The notes under the pieces are model-generated. The model saw nothing but the letters and a program-made list of their open reading frames with translations, was not told where the DNA came from and did no database searches. The translations under genes were made by a program, and so were the position numbers. Shown one piece after another: positions 1 to 6,307 of a stretch of DNA of 16,861 nucleotides. The DNA is from an uncultured Clostridia bacterium (GTDB lineage: Bacteria; Bacillota_A; Clostridia; Christensenellales; Borkfalkiaceae): the NCBI GenBank assembly GCA_934292955.1, contig CAKQXZ010000043.1, forward strand, positions 1-16,861. Direction: 5' to 3'. Every line of letters starts with the position of its first letter. Position 1 is the first letter of the stretch.

Positions 1-295
1 CTGCCTTATATGCGGCAACGGTAATGGAAAGGGCGGATTTAAGACTTTGTCCTTTCAACTCGATTTCTTCTAACAATTTTTCGGCGTCGTCGTTAAGAAA
101 ACGTACCGCCTTTACGTTTCCGTTACGGGCAATAACGTACTCAACTCCGGGATTGATTTCCATTGTCACCGTTCCGGCTTCCGCTTCAGTGTTATTACAA
201 CCGGCGAGCGGAATCGAGATACCGATACATAGTGCCGAAACAAGGCAAGTTGCCAATGTCGAAAGCCATCTGAACTTAACTTTTTGTTGTTTCAT
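1..295 (-). CDS. Lipoprotein with RsgI-middle-like domain, cut by window edge
   Basis: The first 98 residues are visible; the gene runs off the left edge. The N-terminus is a lipoprotein signal: basic start (MKQQKVKFR), hydrophobic stretch to about residue 30, and lipobox L-A-G-C with the lipidated Cys at 33, so the protein should be anchored outside the membrane. Residues 43-98 (TMEINPGVEYVIARNGNVKA onward, then LNDDAEKLLEE and LKGQSLKSAL) resemble the extracytoplasmic middle domain of RsgI-type anti-sigma factors of Clostridia. The start ATG overlaps the stop of the upstream sigma factor as ATGA, which indicates translational coupling and a functional link. Unlike classical RsgI, there is no N-terminal cytoplasmic anti-sigma domain before the membrane anchor. 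The family assignment is from remembered sequence pattern, not a search. What lies after residue 98 is unknown. Confidence 0.75.
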   Translation of the reverse strand, partial: MKQQKVKFRWLSTLATCLVSALCIGISIPLAGCNNTEAEAGTVTMEINPGVEYVIARNGNVKAVRFLNDDAEKLLEEIELKGQSLKSALSITVAAYKA

Positions 296-852
296 AGATA
301 AATGTCCTCCTTTTCGAGAAATTTTTTAAGTTCGTTGCGCATACGAAACAATAACGCCTTTACTTTGCTTTCTCTTTCGCCGTACATATCCGCAATATCC
401 CGTATCGAATACAAGAACCAATATCTGAGAATAAAAATATTGCGTTTCGTTTTTGTCTGGGCGTATAAAAAACGATTTATTACGGACACCAACAACGCGT
501 CTTCCACAACTTGCTCAACGCCTTTAACGTCGGGAATGCAGTTTTCCAATTCGGATAAAGCAATTTCAACTTGTCCTCCCCCGCGTTTTGCGGCATGGTT
601 GCGCTTGTAGCGATTCAAAGCGAGATTGCGGGTGATTTTTCCGAGAAACGCAGCCAGTCTGTTCGGTCTTTGCGGGGGAATACTGTTCCACGCGCCCAAA
701 TAAGTATCGTTGACGCATTCTTCCGCCTCAAAATGGTCATACAAAATATTGTAAGCGATGGTGTGACAATAGCCCCCGTATTTTTCAGCCGTTGCAGATA
801 TTGCGAGTTCTTTCTTTGCCCAATACAAAGCAATTATTTCCTGATCGTTCAT
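292..852 (-). CDS. ECF-type sigma-70 family RNA polymerase sigma factor
   Basis: A 186-residue sigma factor that should direct RNA polymerase to a dedicated promoter set. Region 2 lies at about residues 22-90 (AYNILYDHFEAEECVNDTYL, then LAAFLGKITRNLALNRYKR), and region 4 at about 115-180, with the helix-turn-helix around FILRYWFLYSIRDIADMYG and ESKVKALLFRMRNELKKFL. This two-domain size and layout is typical of ECF sigma factors. I chose the ATG at 852 because AAGGA lies 5 nt before it; the reading frame extends to a GTG at 885, but that start would place the AAGGA inside the gene. The stop overlaps the ATG of the downstream lipoprotein (ATGA), so the pair is an operon. I see no convincing promoter immediately upstream; the closest strong promoter is at 1131-1159, with a terminator in between. 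Its regulon is unknown. Confidence 0.88.
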   Translation of the reverse strand: MNDQEIIALYWAKKELAISATAEKYGGYCHTIAYNILYDHFEAEECVNDTYLGAWNSIPPQRPNRLAAFLGKITRNLALNRYKRNHAAKRGGGQVEIALSELENCIPDVKGVEQVVEDALLVSVINRFLYAQTKTKRNIFILRYWFLYSIRDIADMYGERESKVKALLFRMRNELKKFLEKEDIYL

Positions 853-955
853 GTCGTTCCTTTTCGTTGTGCAACGTCCTTTCACTTATATAGACAACAA
901 AAAAATTATCTCGTTGCGTAAAAACATAAAATTTCTAAAGAATTCCACATGATAC

Positions 956-992
956 AAAAAAAGCGCAAGGGAAAAGTTCTTTCTCTGCGCTT
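956..992 (-). terminator. Intrinsic terminator or attenuator ahead of the sigma gene
   Basis: Read on the minus strand, a GC-rich stem (AAGCGCA pairing with TGCGCTT, extended inward by GAGAAA/TTTCCC-type pairs with one bulge and one G-U) is followed directly by seven T residues. This is a standard intrinsic terminator. It sits about 105 nt upstream of the sigma factor start and about 140 nt downstream of the promoter at 1131-1159, so it either ends a short separate RNA or attenuates transcription into the sigma operon. Confidence 0.75.
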
Positions 993-1018
993 GTAATCTA
1001 AACGTAATTCATAGGCGG

Positions 1019-1072
1019 CTATCTCCCGTCGAGAGTATATGTTTTAATTTTATTAGTATCTGTTCTCGTCAT
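1019..1072 (-). CDS. Possible 17-residue leader peptide or broken small ORF
   Basis: The ORF encodes MTRTDTNKIKTYTLDGR and lies entirely inside the promoter-terminator interval. The only ribosome-binding candidate is AGAGAG 5 nt before the ATG. If reading slips by -1 near the last codons, an open frame continues (EIAAYELRLDYKRRER and on, through the terminator hairpin), so the ORF may be a frameshifted remnant of a slightly longer small ORF. No heptameric slippery site is visible at that point, so programmed frameshifting is not supported. The residues alone suggest no function. A leader peptide for attenuation is possible, but no run of identical regulatory codons is present. Confidence 0.3.
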   Translation of the reverse strand: MTRTDTNKIKTYTLDGR

Positions 1073-1130
1073 GTATCTCTCTAAGTTGTTTTTACTATTC
1101 CTGTATTGTTATATAAACACTACCGAGTGC

Positions 1131-1159
1131 ATTATAACACAAAACTTTTTAATTTTCAA
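1131..1159 (-). promoter_or_regulatory. Sigma-A promoter, TTGAAA-17-TATAAT
   Basis: On the minus strand, TTGAAA (1159-1154) is separated by exactly 17 nt from a perfect TATAAT (1136-1131). Flanking DNA is AT-rich. It should start a transcript near 1124 that runs toward the terminator at 992-956 and the sigma factor operon. Confidence 0.8.
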
Positions 1160-1283
1160 GCTTTAATGCAAACAGTTGCGCGAAATATTGCAGGATTATG
1201 CAACTCGTCTGTTAAATTACGGCATTAATTTTTAAGTTTTTTAAGCCGGATAAATCAATCATGACAACGAATGAATATATCCC

Positions 1284-1365
1284 GCACCCAAAGGAGTGAG
1301 TCCGGTGCAATACCGAACTCAATTCCGGATAAATTATTTAATTTTTTTATCCTGATCTTGGGTGT
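1284..1365. other. Predicted three-way-junction nucleic-acid fold, unknown family
   Basis: Three nested stems can be drawn by eye. An outer stem pairs CACCCAA (1285-1291) with TTGGGTG (1358-1364), plus a G-T closing pair. Inside it are a hairpin of ten pairs with one mismatch (1297-1306 with 1312-1321, loop GCAAT) and a second hairpin (1324-1333 with 1346-1355, one mismatch, AT-rich loop). The fold is possible on either strand and is not followed by a T-run on either, so it is not an ordinary terminator. It lies about 30 nt beyond the stop codon of the protease gene, in non-coding DNA. I compared it mentally with purine, TPP, THF, c-di-GMP and ZTP riboswitches and hammerhead, twister and pistol ribozymes and found no match. 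Confidence 0.45.
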
Positions 1366-1397
1366 ACTTCAAAACAATTCACTGCCATTGGTTTGTC

Positions 1398-4300
1398 TTA
1401 TTTCTTCCTGTTAAATAATGCTTTGATTGCGGCGATCAGACCTGCAAACGTCTTTTTCTTCGCTGCAAACCGGAAGATTGCAAATCCGCCGATTCCCGCA
1501 AGCAGCACCGAACCGATTACGATACCCGCAATTTGTCCGCCCGAAAGTCCGTCCTTTTTGGCAGGCGGGGTGATTTCGCCACCGCCCGAAGGCATATCTT
1601 CATACACAGCCGTAAGGGTTGTTTCTTCCGTTACGTTAAAGGTATAACTCTTTTCGGTGCCGACGATTTTTCCGCTTGCGTCCCGCCAGCCTTTGAATAT
1701 TTTGCCTTCTTTATCTTCTGCCGTTACGGTTACTCTTTCGCCATGTGCATAGAATTTACTTTCGCCGTTTATTACCACGTTGTGCGTGCCGATTTTACCG
1801 ATTCTGAGTTCGGTGATTTCTTTTCCGTTATTGTCAAAATGCCTACCGCAAACCTTACAGTCTTTATGTCCTTTCGTGCCGAACTCTTCCGTTGTTGCAG
1901 GGATTTCATCTATCCACCCCCCAAAGGTGTGCGGAGCAAAATCGATATCGACTTCCTTTTCCTGTACAGTAAACGCAGTATTTACAAAAGTAGCGGTATA
2001 TTTCATTTTGCCTTTTTCTTTACAGGTTGCCGCTGCGATTACCGTTCCTGTTGCAGTCACCGTTTCTCTTTCGATATGAGCATTATCGCGCTTACAAACT
2101 CTTTCCGCCTTGCACTTGTTGTCGCTCGTCCAGGTATACGTTACTTCGCCATAGTCGTGGCCGAGTTTATCGCCGTATTCCATGCCGCAGACGTCACAAA
2201 CCGCTTTGTTTTCGCAAGTTGCCGTTCCGCCCGAACAATTAGCTGTTTCAGTGTGAGAGCTGTCTGTCCGGCAGGTTCGAGTATGCGTTCCGTTGCCGTT
2301 ACTTACCCAAGCGTTCCATTCGTGAATATGTGCGTCGGCTTGCCCGGTATAATAATACGTCACCGTTTGACCGCTACCGCTTACAATCTGATTCAGACCT
2401 TCGACTCTACTAAGCTTATAACCATAAAGCGATGGGGCAGCCGGCCAATCAAGGCAGCTTCCGACTGCAAGAGGTATCACGGTTTTGGGAGCATTTGGAA
2501 TTTCGCTGCCGTCCTCGAACTTATACTCAATATTAACGTTTGCGTACGTTTGGGTTTCAGTGTTGTCATCGGCAAGGATATTTCCACTCTCGTCAGTCAC
2601 TTTGAATGCAACCGTGTCGCCGTTATTTAGCACCGCATCAGACGGAATTTGGTAAATCAACTCGCAATTCTCCAACCCCGAATTGAAATCGCTACCATCA
2701 TATCTCAAAGCACCCTTTGGCCAAAACTTGCTCTTTTCACTCCAAACCGGAATAGTAAAAGTCTGTGTCGCTTCCAATCTTTGACCACCGGTCGTAGTTG
2801 CAACGCTTCCGTCGGCACGCCTTATCCATAATTTCATAGTAACGTAGCGTTCCGTAGTGTCTGAAAGATTTTGGACAATGGTACGCAGTTTAATTCTTTC
2901 GCCGGCCATATCGGTGCCGAATTTATTTTTATCCCGCCCGCTGAGCAGCACTTCATTGCAATATTTTGTAAAATTATAATATCCGTTGTAAGTCGTATCC
3001 GCAAAGTCTGACGGCTCAGAATACCGGTCTGTGTATTTTTTGACTTCGGGGTCGGCGACATAGAGACTTTTGCCGTCTATGAGCTGTGACAATCTCTTGT
3101 AACCTTGCAACTTACAAACTTCGCAGAACCGGTAGTTGGTGTCACGCATAAGGCATTCCCAACTGGAATTATAAGCTGTGTTACCGGTTTGTGTAGCACA
3201 AGTAAAAGTCTTTCTAAATCCTAATAATTTTTTCCACTTTACTTGTTCAGGATTGTGAGAATATGCCACATTGAGCGATGTATAATCAGTTGTCGGCGCG
3301 GCACTAGGCATATACTCATCACCAAGCCCTATCAAGCCGTGACCAAACTCATGTGCAAATGTCTGCGGCGCACGATAACTGTCCGCCGGAACAATGAAAT
3401 AATGTAAACCATATTGCAAATTGTTATATGCATCACCAAAATTTTGACCGGTATTGACTATCAAAGCAAATTGATTTATATATTTGTGCACATAATCAAA
3501 TTGTCTGTACATTTTTTCATCGTCCCAATAAAACGTATCCGGATCTGTTTTATCAGGGATATGAGCGTCATGAATTTGCTCGATAAACGCAGGGCCTATA
3601 CACCTCTCAAAAATATGATTTTTCCACGGATTGCCCATATTCGTAGATATTGAAGAAGAATTGTTAGAGCCTACTACCACGTCGAAAAAAGTACTGCCGC
3701 CACTGCCGAAACCGGACTCTGACGCCGTGCAAAGAGCATAGACGTTAAAGCGGTCGGCATAGCTACGATATGGCTCGTACTGCATTGCACCCTCCCATAC
3801 CTTTTTGACGTCGTTGATAAATTTTTGTTGCTGACTCTTGGTGTAGCCTTCGCCACAAATCAGAACTACCATATTCTCGGTGTCGCTTCTCGTCTTTTGT
3901 ATAGTATAGACAGGGATAGTCGGTGTGGCATATTTGCCATCGTTTGAATAATTCGGACCAAGTGTAAGTCTGATTTGTTGGTCGGTACTTACATCCCACG
4001 TTTGATTTGGGTCTTCTTCCGGCTCGGCTACGGTATAATCGTCCTCGATTTTATCAGGGGCAGAACCCACATAAGGATTGCTTGCACTGCCATTGCCGGA
4101 GGTTGCCACATAATAGTCTGAATCCAGATAAAACGCAGGTCTTACTCCGATATACGAACGGGTTGGCAACTCTTTATTTATAGTTCCGTTGCTGTGCACA
4201 TATCGCATATCGTGGTTACAATCAGAAACCGGCGTCCTCAACCAATATGGCCAAGCCACCCCCTGATCATTTTTGCCGACATAATAATTGCTGAAATTTT

Positions 4301-5039
4301 TCCAAACGGTATTGACCTGTCGGACGTCAAGCAGAAAGACCTTTTCGGTTGAGTTTTCGCCGTACGCACTGTTGAAGTTGACGGCTACATTCTCAATATC
4401 ATAATTTAATTCCAAGTCGGAGCGGCCGTCACCATCGTAAAATCCGTGATTATACTCAGGATGAGATACCAGCGAGCGCTGGGTCACATTTTTCATCGCT
4501 GCAATCTCGGCTTTGGAAAAATCATTCAAAAAACCGACTTTTTGGTCATATGCATTTCCCTCGACATAACCGGCCTTCGGCGGGTTGCCACACAGCCATT
4601 TTACTTTACCGGCCACTGCTGTAGAATTGAGCCACGAACGCATATTGCTGTCTTTCCAATAGTTTGATCCGTATGTATCACGCCTGTAATTACGGCTGTG
4701 CGACTTAGAGCGGTTGTTATCATTGGTCATAGCATCATACGGAAGATTATCTATTACGTTATCGGCAAGCATAAGAGAACCTTTATCGTCAATACTTACA
4801 CATCTCCATATAATCTCTTTACCGTTATATCTGCCAAGTCTTATATAAGCGCCTAATTCTACTTGCGTTGTCGGTTTCGCCTCGTTTTTCACAATGGGGG
4901 CCTGAGCGCTTATGGGCATCTTATATTTCGTATTACCAAAGCTCTTATAAATTTTCATTGACTCGCCGTCAAAAATAGCAAGAACGAGTATAATGGCAAT
5001 TATTAGAGCCATACTCTTTTTTATAAAAAATTTTTTCAT
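1398..5039 (-). CDS. Surface-anchored M64-type zinc metalloprotease with DUF6273-like and InlB-type domains
   Basis: A 1213-residue exported protein. Residues 1-24 are a basic plus hydrophobic export signal. Residues about 62-306 resemble DUF6273 (LGRYNGKEIIWRCV, SYWLNS-like and YIGVRPAFYLD motifs). Residues about 385-650 match peptidase M64, the IgA-protease family: MVVLICGEGYT, catalytic HEFGH at 563-567 followed by GLIGLGDEY (third ligand probably D574), and the C-x-M...FCEVC cysteines near 629-642. Then come a beta-rich segment, a MucBP-like repeat (about 835-898), a Cys/His-rich region (about 905-1075, CDVCG and CKVCG motifs), an InlB-type repeat (about 1083-1148, FKGWRDASGK, TLTAVYE), and a C-terminal membrane helix (about 1166-1190) with a Lys/Arg tail. 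No LPXTG motif is seen, so anchoring is by the helix. GAGGTG before the ATG supports the start. The substrate, perhaps a host glycoprotein or immunoglobulin, is inferred from the family only. Confidence 0.85.
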   Translation of the reverse strand: MKKFFIKKSMALIIAIILVLAIFDGESMKIYKSFGNTKYKMPISAQAPIVKNEAKPTTQVELGAYIRLGRYNGKEIIWRCVSIDDKGSLMLADNVIDNLPYDAMTNDNNRSKSHSRNYRRDTYGSNYWKDSNMRSWLNSTAVAGKVKWLCGNPPKAGYVEGNAYDQKVGFLNDFSKAEIAAMKNVTQRSLVSHPEYNHGFYDGDGRSDLELNYDIENVAVNFNSAYGENSTEKVFLLDVRQVNTVWKNFSNYYVGKNDQGVAWPYWLRTPVSDCNHDMRYVHSNGTINKELPTRSYIGVRPAFYLDSDYYVATSGNGSASNPYVGSAPDKIEDDYTVAEPEEDPNQTWDVSTDQQIRLTLGPNYSNDGKYATPTIPVYTIQKTRSDTENMVVLICGEGYTKSQQQKFINDVKKVWEGAMQYEPYRSYADRFNVYALCTASESGFGSGGSTFFDVVVGSNNSSSISTNMGNPWKNHIFERCIGPAFIEQIHDAHIPDKTDPDTFYWDDEKMYRQFDYVHKYINQFALIVNTGQNFGDAYNNLQYGLHYFIVPADSYRAPQTFAHEFGHGLIGLGDEYMPSAAPTTDYTSLNVAYSHNPEQVKWKKLLGFRKTFTCATQTGNTAYNSSWECLMRDTNYRFCEVCKLQGYKRLSQLIDGKSLYVADPEVKKYTDRYSEPSDFADTTYNGYYNFTKYCNEVLLSGRDKNKFGTDMAGERIKLRTIVQNLSDTTERYVTMKLWIRRADGSVATTTGGQRLEATQTFTIPVWSEKSKFWPKGALRYDGSDFNSGLENCELIYQIPSDAVLNNGDTVAFKVTDESGNILADDNTETQTYANVNIEYKFEDGSEIPNAPKTVIPLAVGSCLDWPAAPSLYGYKLSRVEGLNQIVSGSGQTVTYYYTGQADAHIHEWNAWVSNGNGTHTRTCRTDSSHTETANCSGGTATCENKAVCDVCGMEYGDKLGHDYGEVTYTWTSDNKCKAERVCKRDNAHIERETVTATGTVIAAATCKEKGKMKYTATFVNTAFTVQEKEVDIDFAPHTFGGWIDEIPATTEEFGTKGHKDCKVCGRHFDNNGKEITELRIGKIGTHNVVINGESKFYAHGERVTVTAEDKEGKIFKGWRDASGKIVGTEKSYTFNVTEETTLTAVYEDMPSGGGEITPPAKKDGLSGGQIAGIVIGSVLLAGIGGFAIFRFAAKKKTFAGLIAAIKALFNRKK

Positions 5040-5122
5040 TATGTTTCACCTCATTCCGACTTTTCCTTTTATAAGATTTTTTCAATAAGGATTCCATTGT
5101 CTGAAAACTAAACTACTTTAAT

Positions 5123-5151
5123 GTTATGCTTTTGTTCTTCATAAAAGTAAA
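5123..5151 (-). promoter_or_regulatory. Weak candidate promoter for the protease gene
   Basis: On the minus strand, TTTACT (5151-5146) is 17 nt from CATAAC (5128-5123). Each hexamer matches the sigma-A consensus at four of six positions. It would give a leader of about 75 nt before the protease ATG at 5039. The match is weak and the gene may instead use another sigma factor. Confidence 0.3.
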
Positions 5152-5157
5152 ATCGCG

Positions 5158-5178
5158 CCGTCCATAGGTTATGAACGG
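5158..5178 (-). promoter_or_regulatory. Inverted repeat upstream of the protease gene
   Basis: CCGTTCATA and TATGGACGG on the minus strand form nine pairs (one G-U) around a three-base ACC loop. It is about 120 nt upstream of the protease start and just upstream of the weak promoter hexamers at 5123-5151. It is not followed by a clean T-run, so an operator is as likely as an RNA hairpin. Confidence 0.35.
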
Positions 5179-5316
5179 AAATAAAAGGACAACCGAAAAA
5201 TTCTCGGCCGCTCATTTACGAATTCTATGTTTGATTTAATATTCTTGAAATTCCCCAAGAGTATCCGACATTTTAGAAGCACTTCACGCTTCCGGATTCT
5301 TTTATATTTCAGAGAT

Positions 5317-5340
5317 AAAAAATGCCGCCGTAAGCGACAT
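5317..5340 (-). terminator. Intrinsic terminator of the decarboxylase-holB-ricT operon
   Basis: On the minus strand, ATGTCGC pairs with GCGGCAT (one G-U) around the loop TTACG and is followed directly by TTTTTT. It lies about 75 nt after the ricT stop. The remaining DNA up to the protease start (5040-5316) has no gene I can support; it holds the inverted repeat at 5158-5178, the weak promoter at 5123-5151 and AT-rich sequence. Confidence 0.75.
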
Positions 5341-5375
5341 GTTTTTATATATTTTATTGCGATAATCAACTTATA

Positions 5376-5402
5376 GCCGGGCTTTTATATTTTTTACCCG
5401 GC
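5376..5402. repeat. GC-rich hairpin just after ricT
   Basis: GCCGGG (5376-5381) pairs with CCCGGC (5397-5402) around a 15-nt AT-rich loop, starting 12 nt past the ricT stop codon. On the minus strand it is not followed by a T-run; on the plus strand it is followed only by ATTTT. It may stabilise the 3' end of the operon mRNA ahead of the true terminator. Confidence 0.45.
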
Positions 5403-5413
5403 ATTTTCCGTTA

Positions 5414-6307
5414 TCAATCTTCTCCGCCGAGAGCCTTGATTGCTTCCAACTCTTCTTTAGAAAGTTTTTCGTTATCACAGCATCCGCCGCTGCAGTTTTT
5501 GTTGAACTTAACGTCGGAAAGCGGATAATCTTTATATACTATGCTTCCGTCTTTAAGTTCTGATTTCACTTTTACTTCGAGTTTGAGCATATTAACCGAA
5601 ACTACCACACCTTTTCCGTCGGGGGTACCCACTTCGGAACCGACTTTGGGCATTTTTTTGCAAATGTCTTTATAATAATCGTTTTCGTATGCCAGACAGC
5701 ACATCAGCCTGCCGCACAGCCCGCTTATTTTTGACGGATTGAGCGACAACCCTTGATTTTTAGCCATTTTGACCGAAACTTTTTTGAAATCGCTCATGCA
5801 ACTCGAGCAACAGCACGGTCTGCCGCACGGACCTAATCCGCCGAGCATTCTCGTTTCGTCGCGGATACCGATCTGTCGCAATTCTATTCTTATTCTGAAC
5901 ACCTGCGCAAGGTCTTTTACGAGATCTCTGAAATCGATACGACCGGGCGCGCTGAAATTAAAAATAAGTTTGCTGCCGTCGAAAGTATATTCCGCGCTGA
6001 CAAGTTTCATATCGAGTTTGTGCGCTTCTATTTTCTCCGAGCAGACGCGCATCGCTTCAACGGCTTTTTCTTCGTTTCGTTTCAGCCTTTCATCATCGGC
6101 TTTGGTTGCCTTTCTTATTATCGGTTTTAAGGGGGGAACGATTTCCGATTCGTCCACTTCTTTAGGCTCTATGGCAACAATACCGTATTCCACCCCGCGA
6201 GCGGTTTCGACTATAACTCCGTCGTTTTTCTTAAACGTTTCGTCGCCCGGCGCAAAGTAGTAAACCTTTGCGGTATTTTTGAATTTTATGCCTACAATTT
6301 TTTCCAT
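5414..6307 (-). CDS. ricT: RicT/YaaT, PSP1-domain protein, RNase Y partner
   Basis: A 297-residue PSP1-family protein. In Bacillus subtilis RicT acts with RicA and RicF in a cytoplasmic complex that carries Fe-S clusters and steers RNase Y in mRNA maturation; this role is taken from the family. In the sequence, the PSP1 core runs from about residue 1 to 215 (VGIKFKNTAKVYYFAPGD, VIVETARGVEYG, FNFSAPGRIDFRDLVKDLA). The cysteine clusters that bind Fe-S are present: GPCGRPCCCSSC at 159-170 and GLCGRLMCC at 196-204, so a working protein is likely. A further Cys-rich tail, CSGGCC (272-277), precedes an acidic C-terminus. The start has GAGGAG 8 nt upstream, inside the end of holB, which it overlaps by 16 nt; this points to coupled translation. 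Last gene of its operon, followed by a terminator near 5317-5340. Confidence 0.95.
   Translation of the reverse strand: MEKIVGIKFKNTAKVYYFAPGDETFKKNDGVIVETARGVEYGIVAIEPKEVDESEIVPPLKPIIRKATKADDERLKRNEEKAVEAMRVCSEKIEAHKLDMKLVSAEYTFDGSKLIFNFSAPGRIDFRDLVKDLAQVFRIRIELRQIGIRDETRMLGGLGPCGRPCCCSSCMSDFKKVSVKMAKNQGLSLNPSKISGLCGRLMCCLAYENDYYKDICKKMPKVGSEVGTPDGKGVVVSVNMLKLEVKVKSELKDGSIVYKDYPLSDVKFNKNCSGGCCDNEKLSKEELEAIKALGGED

Larger units (their letters stand above)
956..1124 (-). ncRNA. Candidate short transcript (sRNA or sigma leader), about 170 nt
   Basis: This interval is bounded by a near-perfect sigma-A promoter on one side (-10 at 1136-1131) and a strong intrinsic terminator on the other. A transcript of about 170 nt is therefore expected on the minus strand even though no standard-length gene lies here. 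It contains a 17-codon ORF (1072-1019) preceded by only a weak purine-rich AGAGAG. It could be a stand-alone small RNA, a small-protein mRNA, or the leader of the sigma factor operon with the terminator acting as attenuator. The exact 5' end is inferred from promoter spacing. I do not recognise a known RNA family. Confidence 0.45.

Noticed and set aside
853..885. Upstream GTG start for the sigma factor
   Set aside because: The ATG at 852 has a well-placed AAGGA, and the extra residues do not look like part of sigma region 2.
1019..1030. Programmed -1 frameshift joining the tiny ORF to the following open frame
   Set aside because: No X-XXY-YYZ slippery heptamer at the junction; a simple mutation or chance is more likely.
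1243..1334. Repeated GCCGGATAA-like 9-mers near 1245, 1325 and 12385
   Set aside because: Too short and scattered to claim a repeat family.
1533..2630. 365-residue plus-strand open frame inside the protease gene
   Set aside because: It is antisense to a gene with clear domains and has erratic composition rich in Phe, Ser and Arg, as expected for a shadow frame.
5169..5369. 66-residue minus-strand ORF between ricT and the protease gene
   Set aside because: It begins upstream of and reads through the intrinsic terminator hairpin, has no ribosome binding site and a low-complexity Arg/Lys-rich product; most likely spurious.
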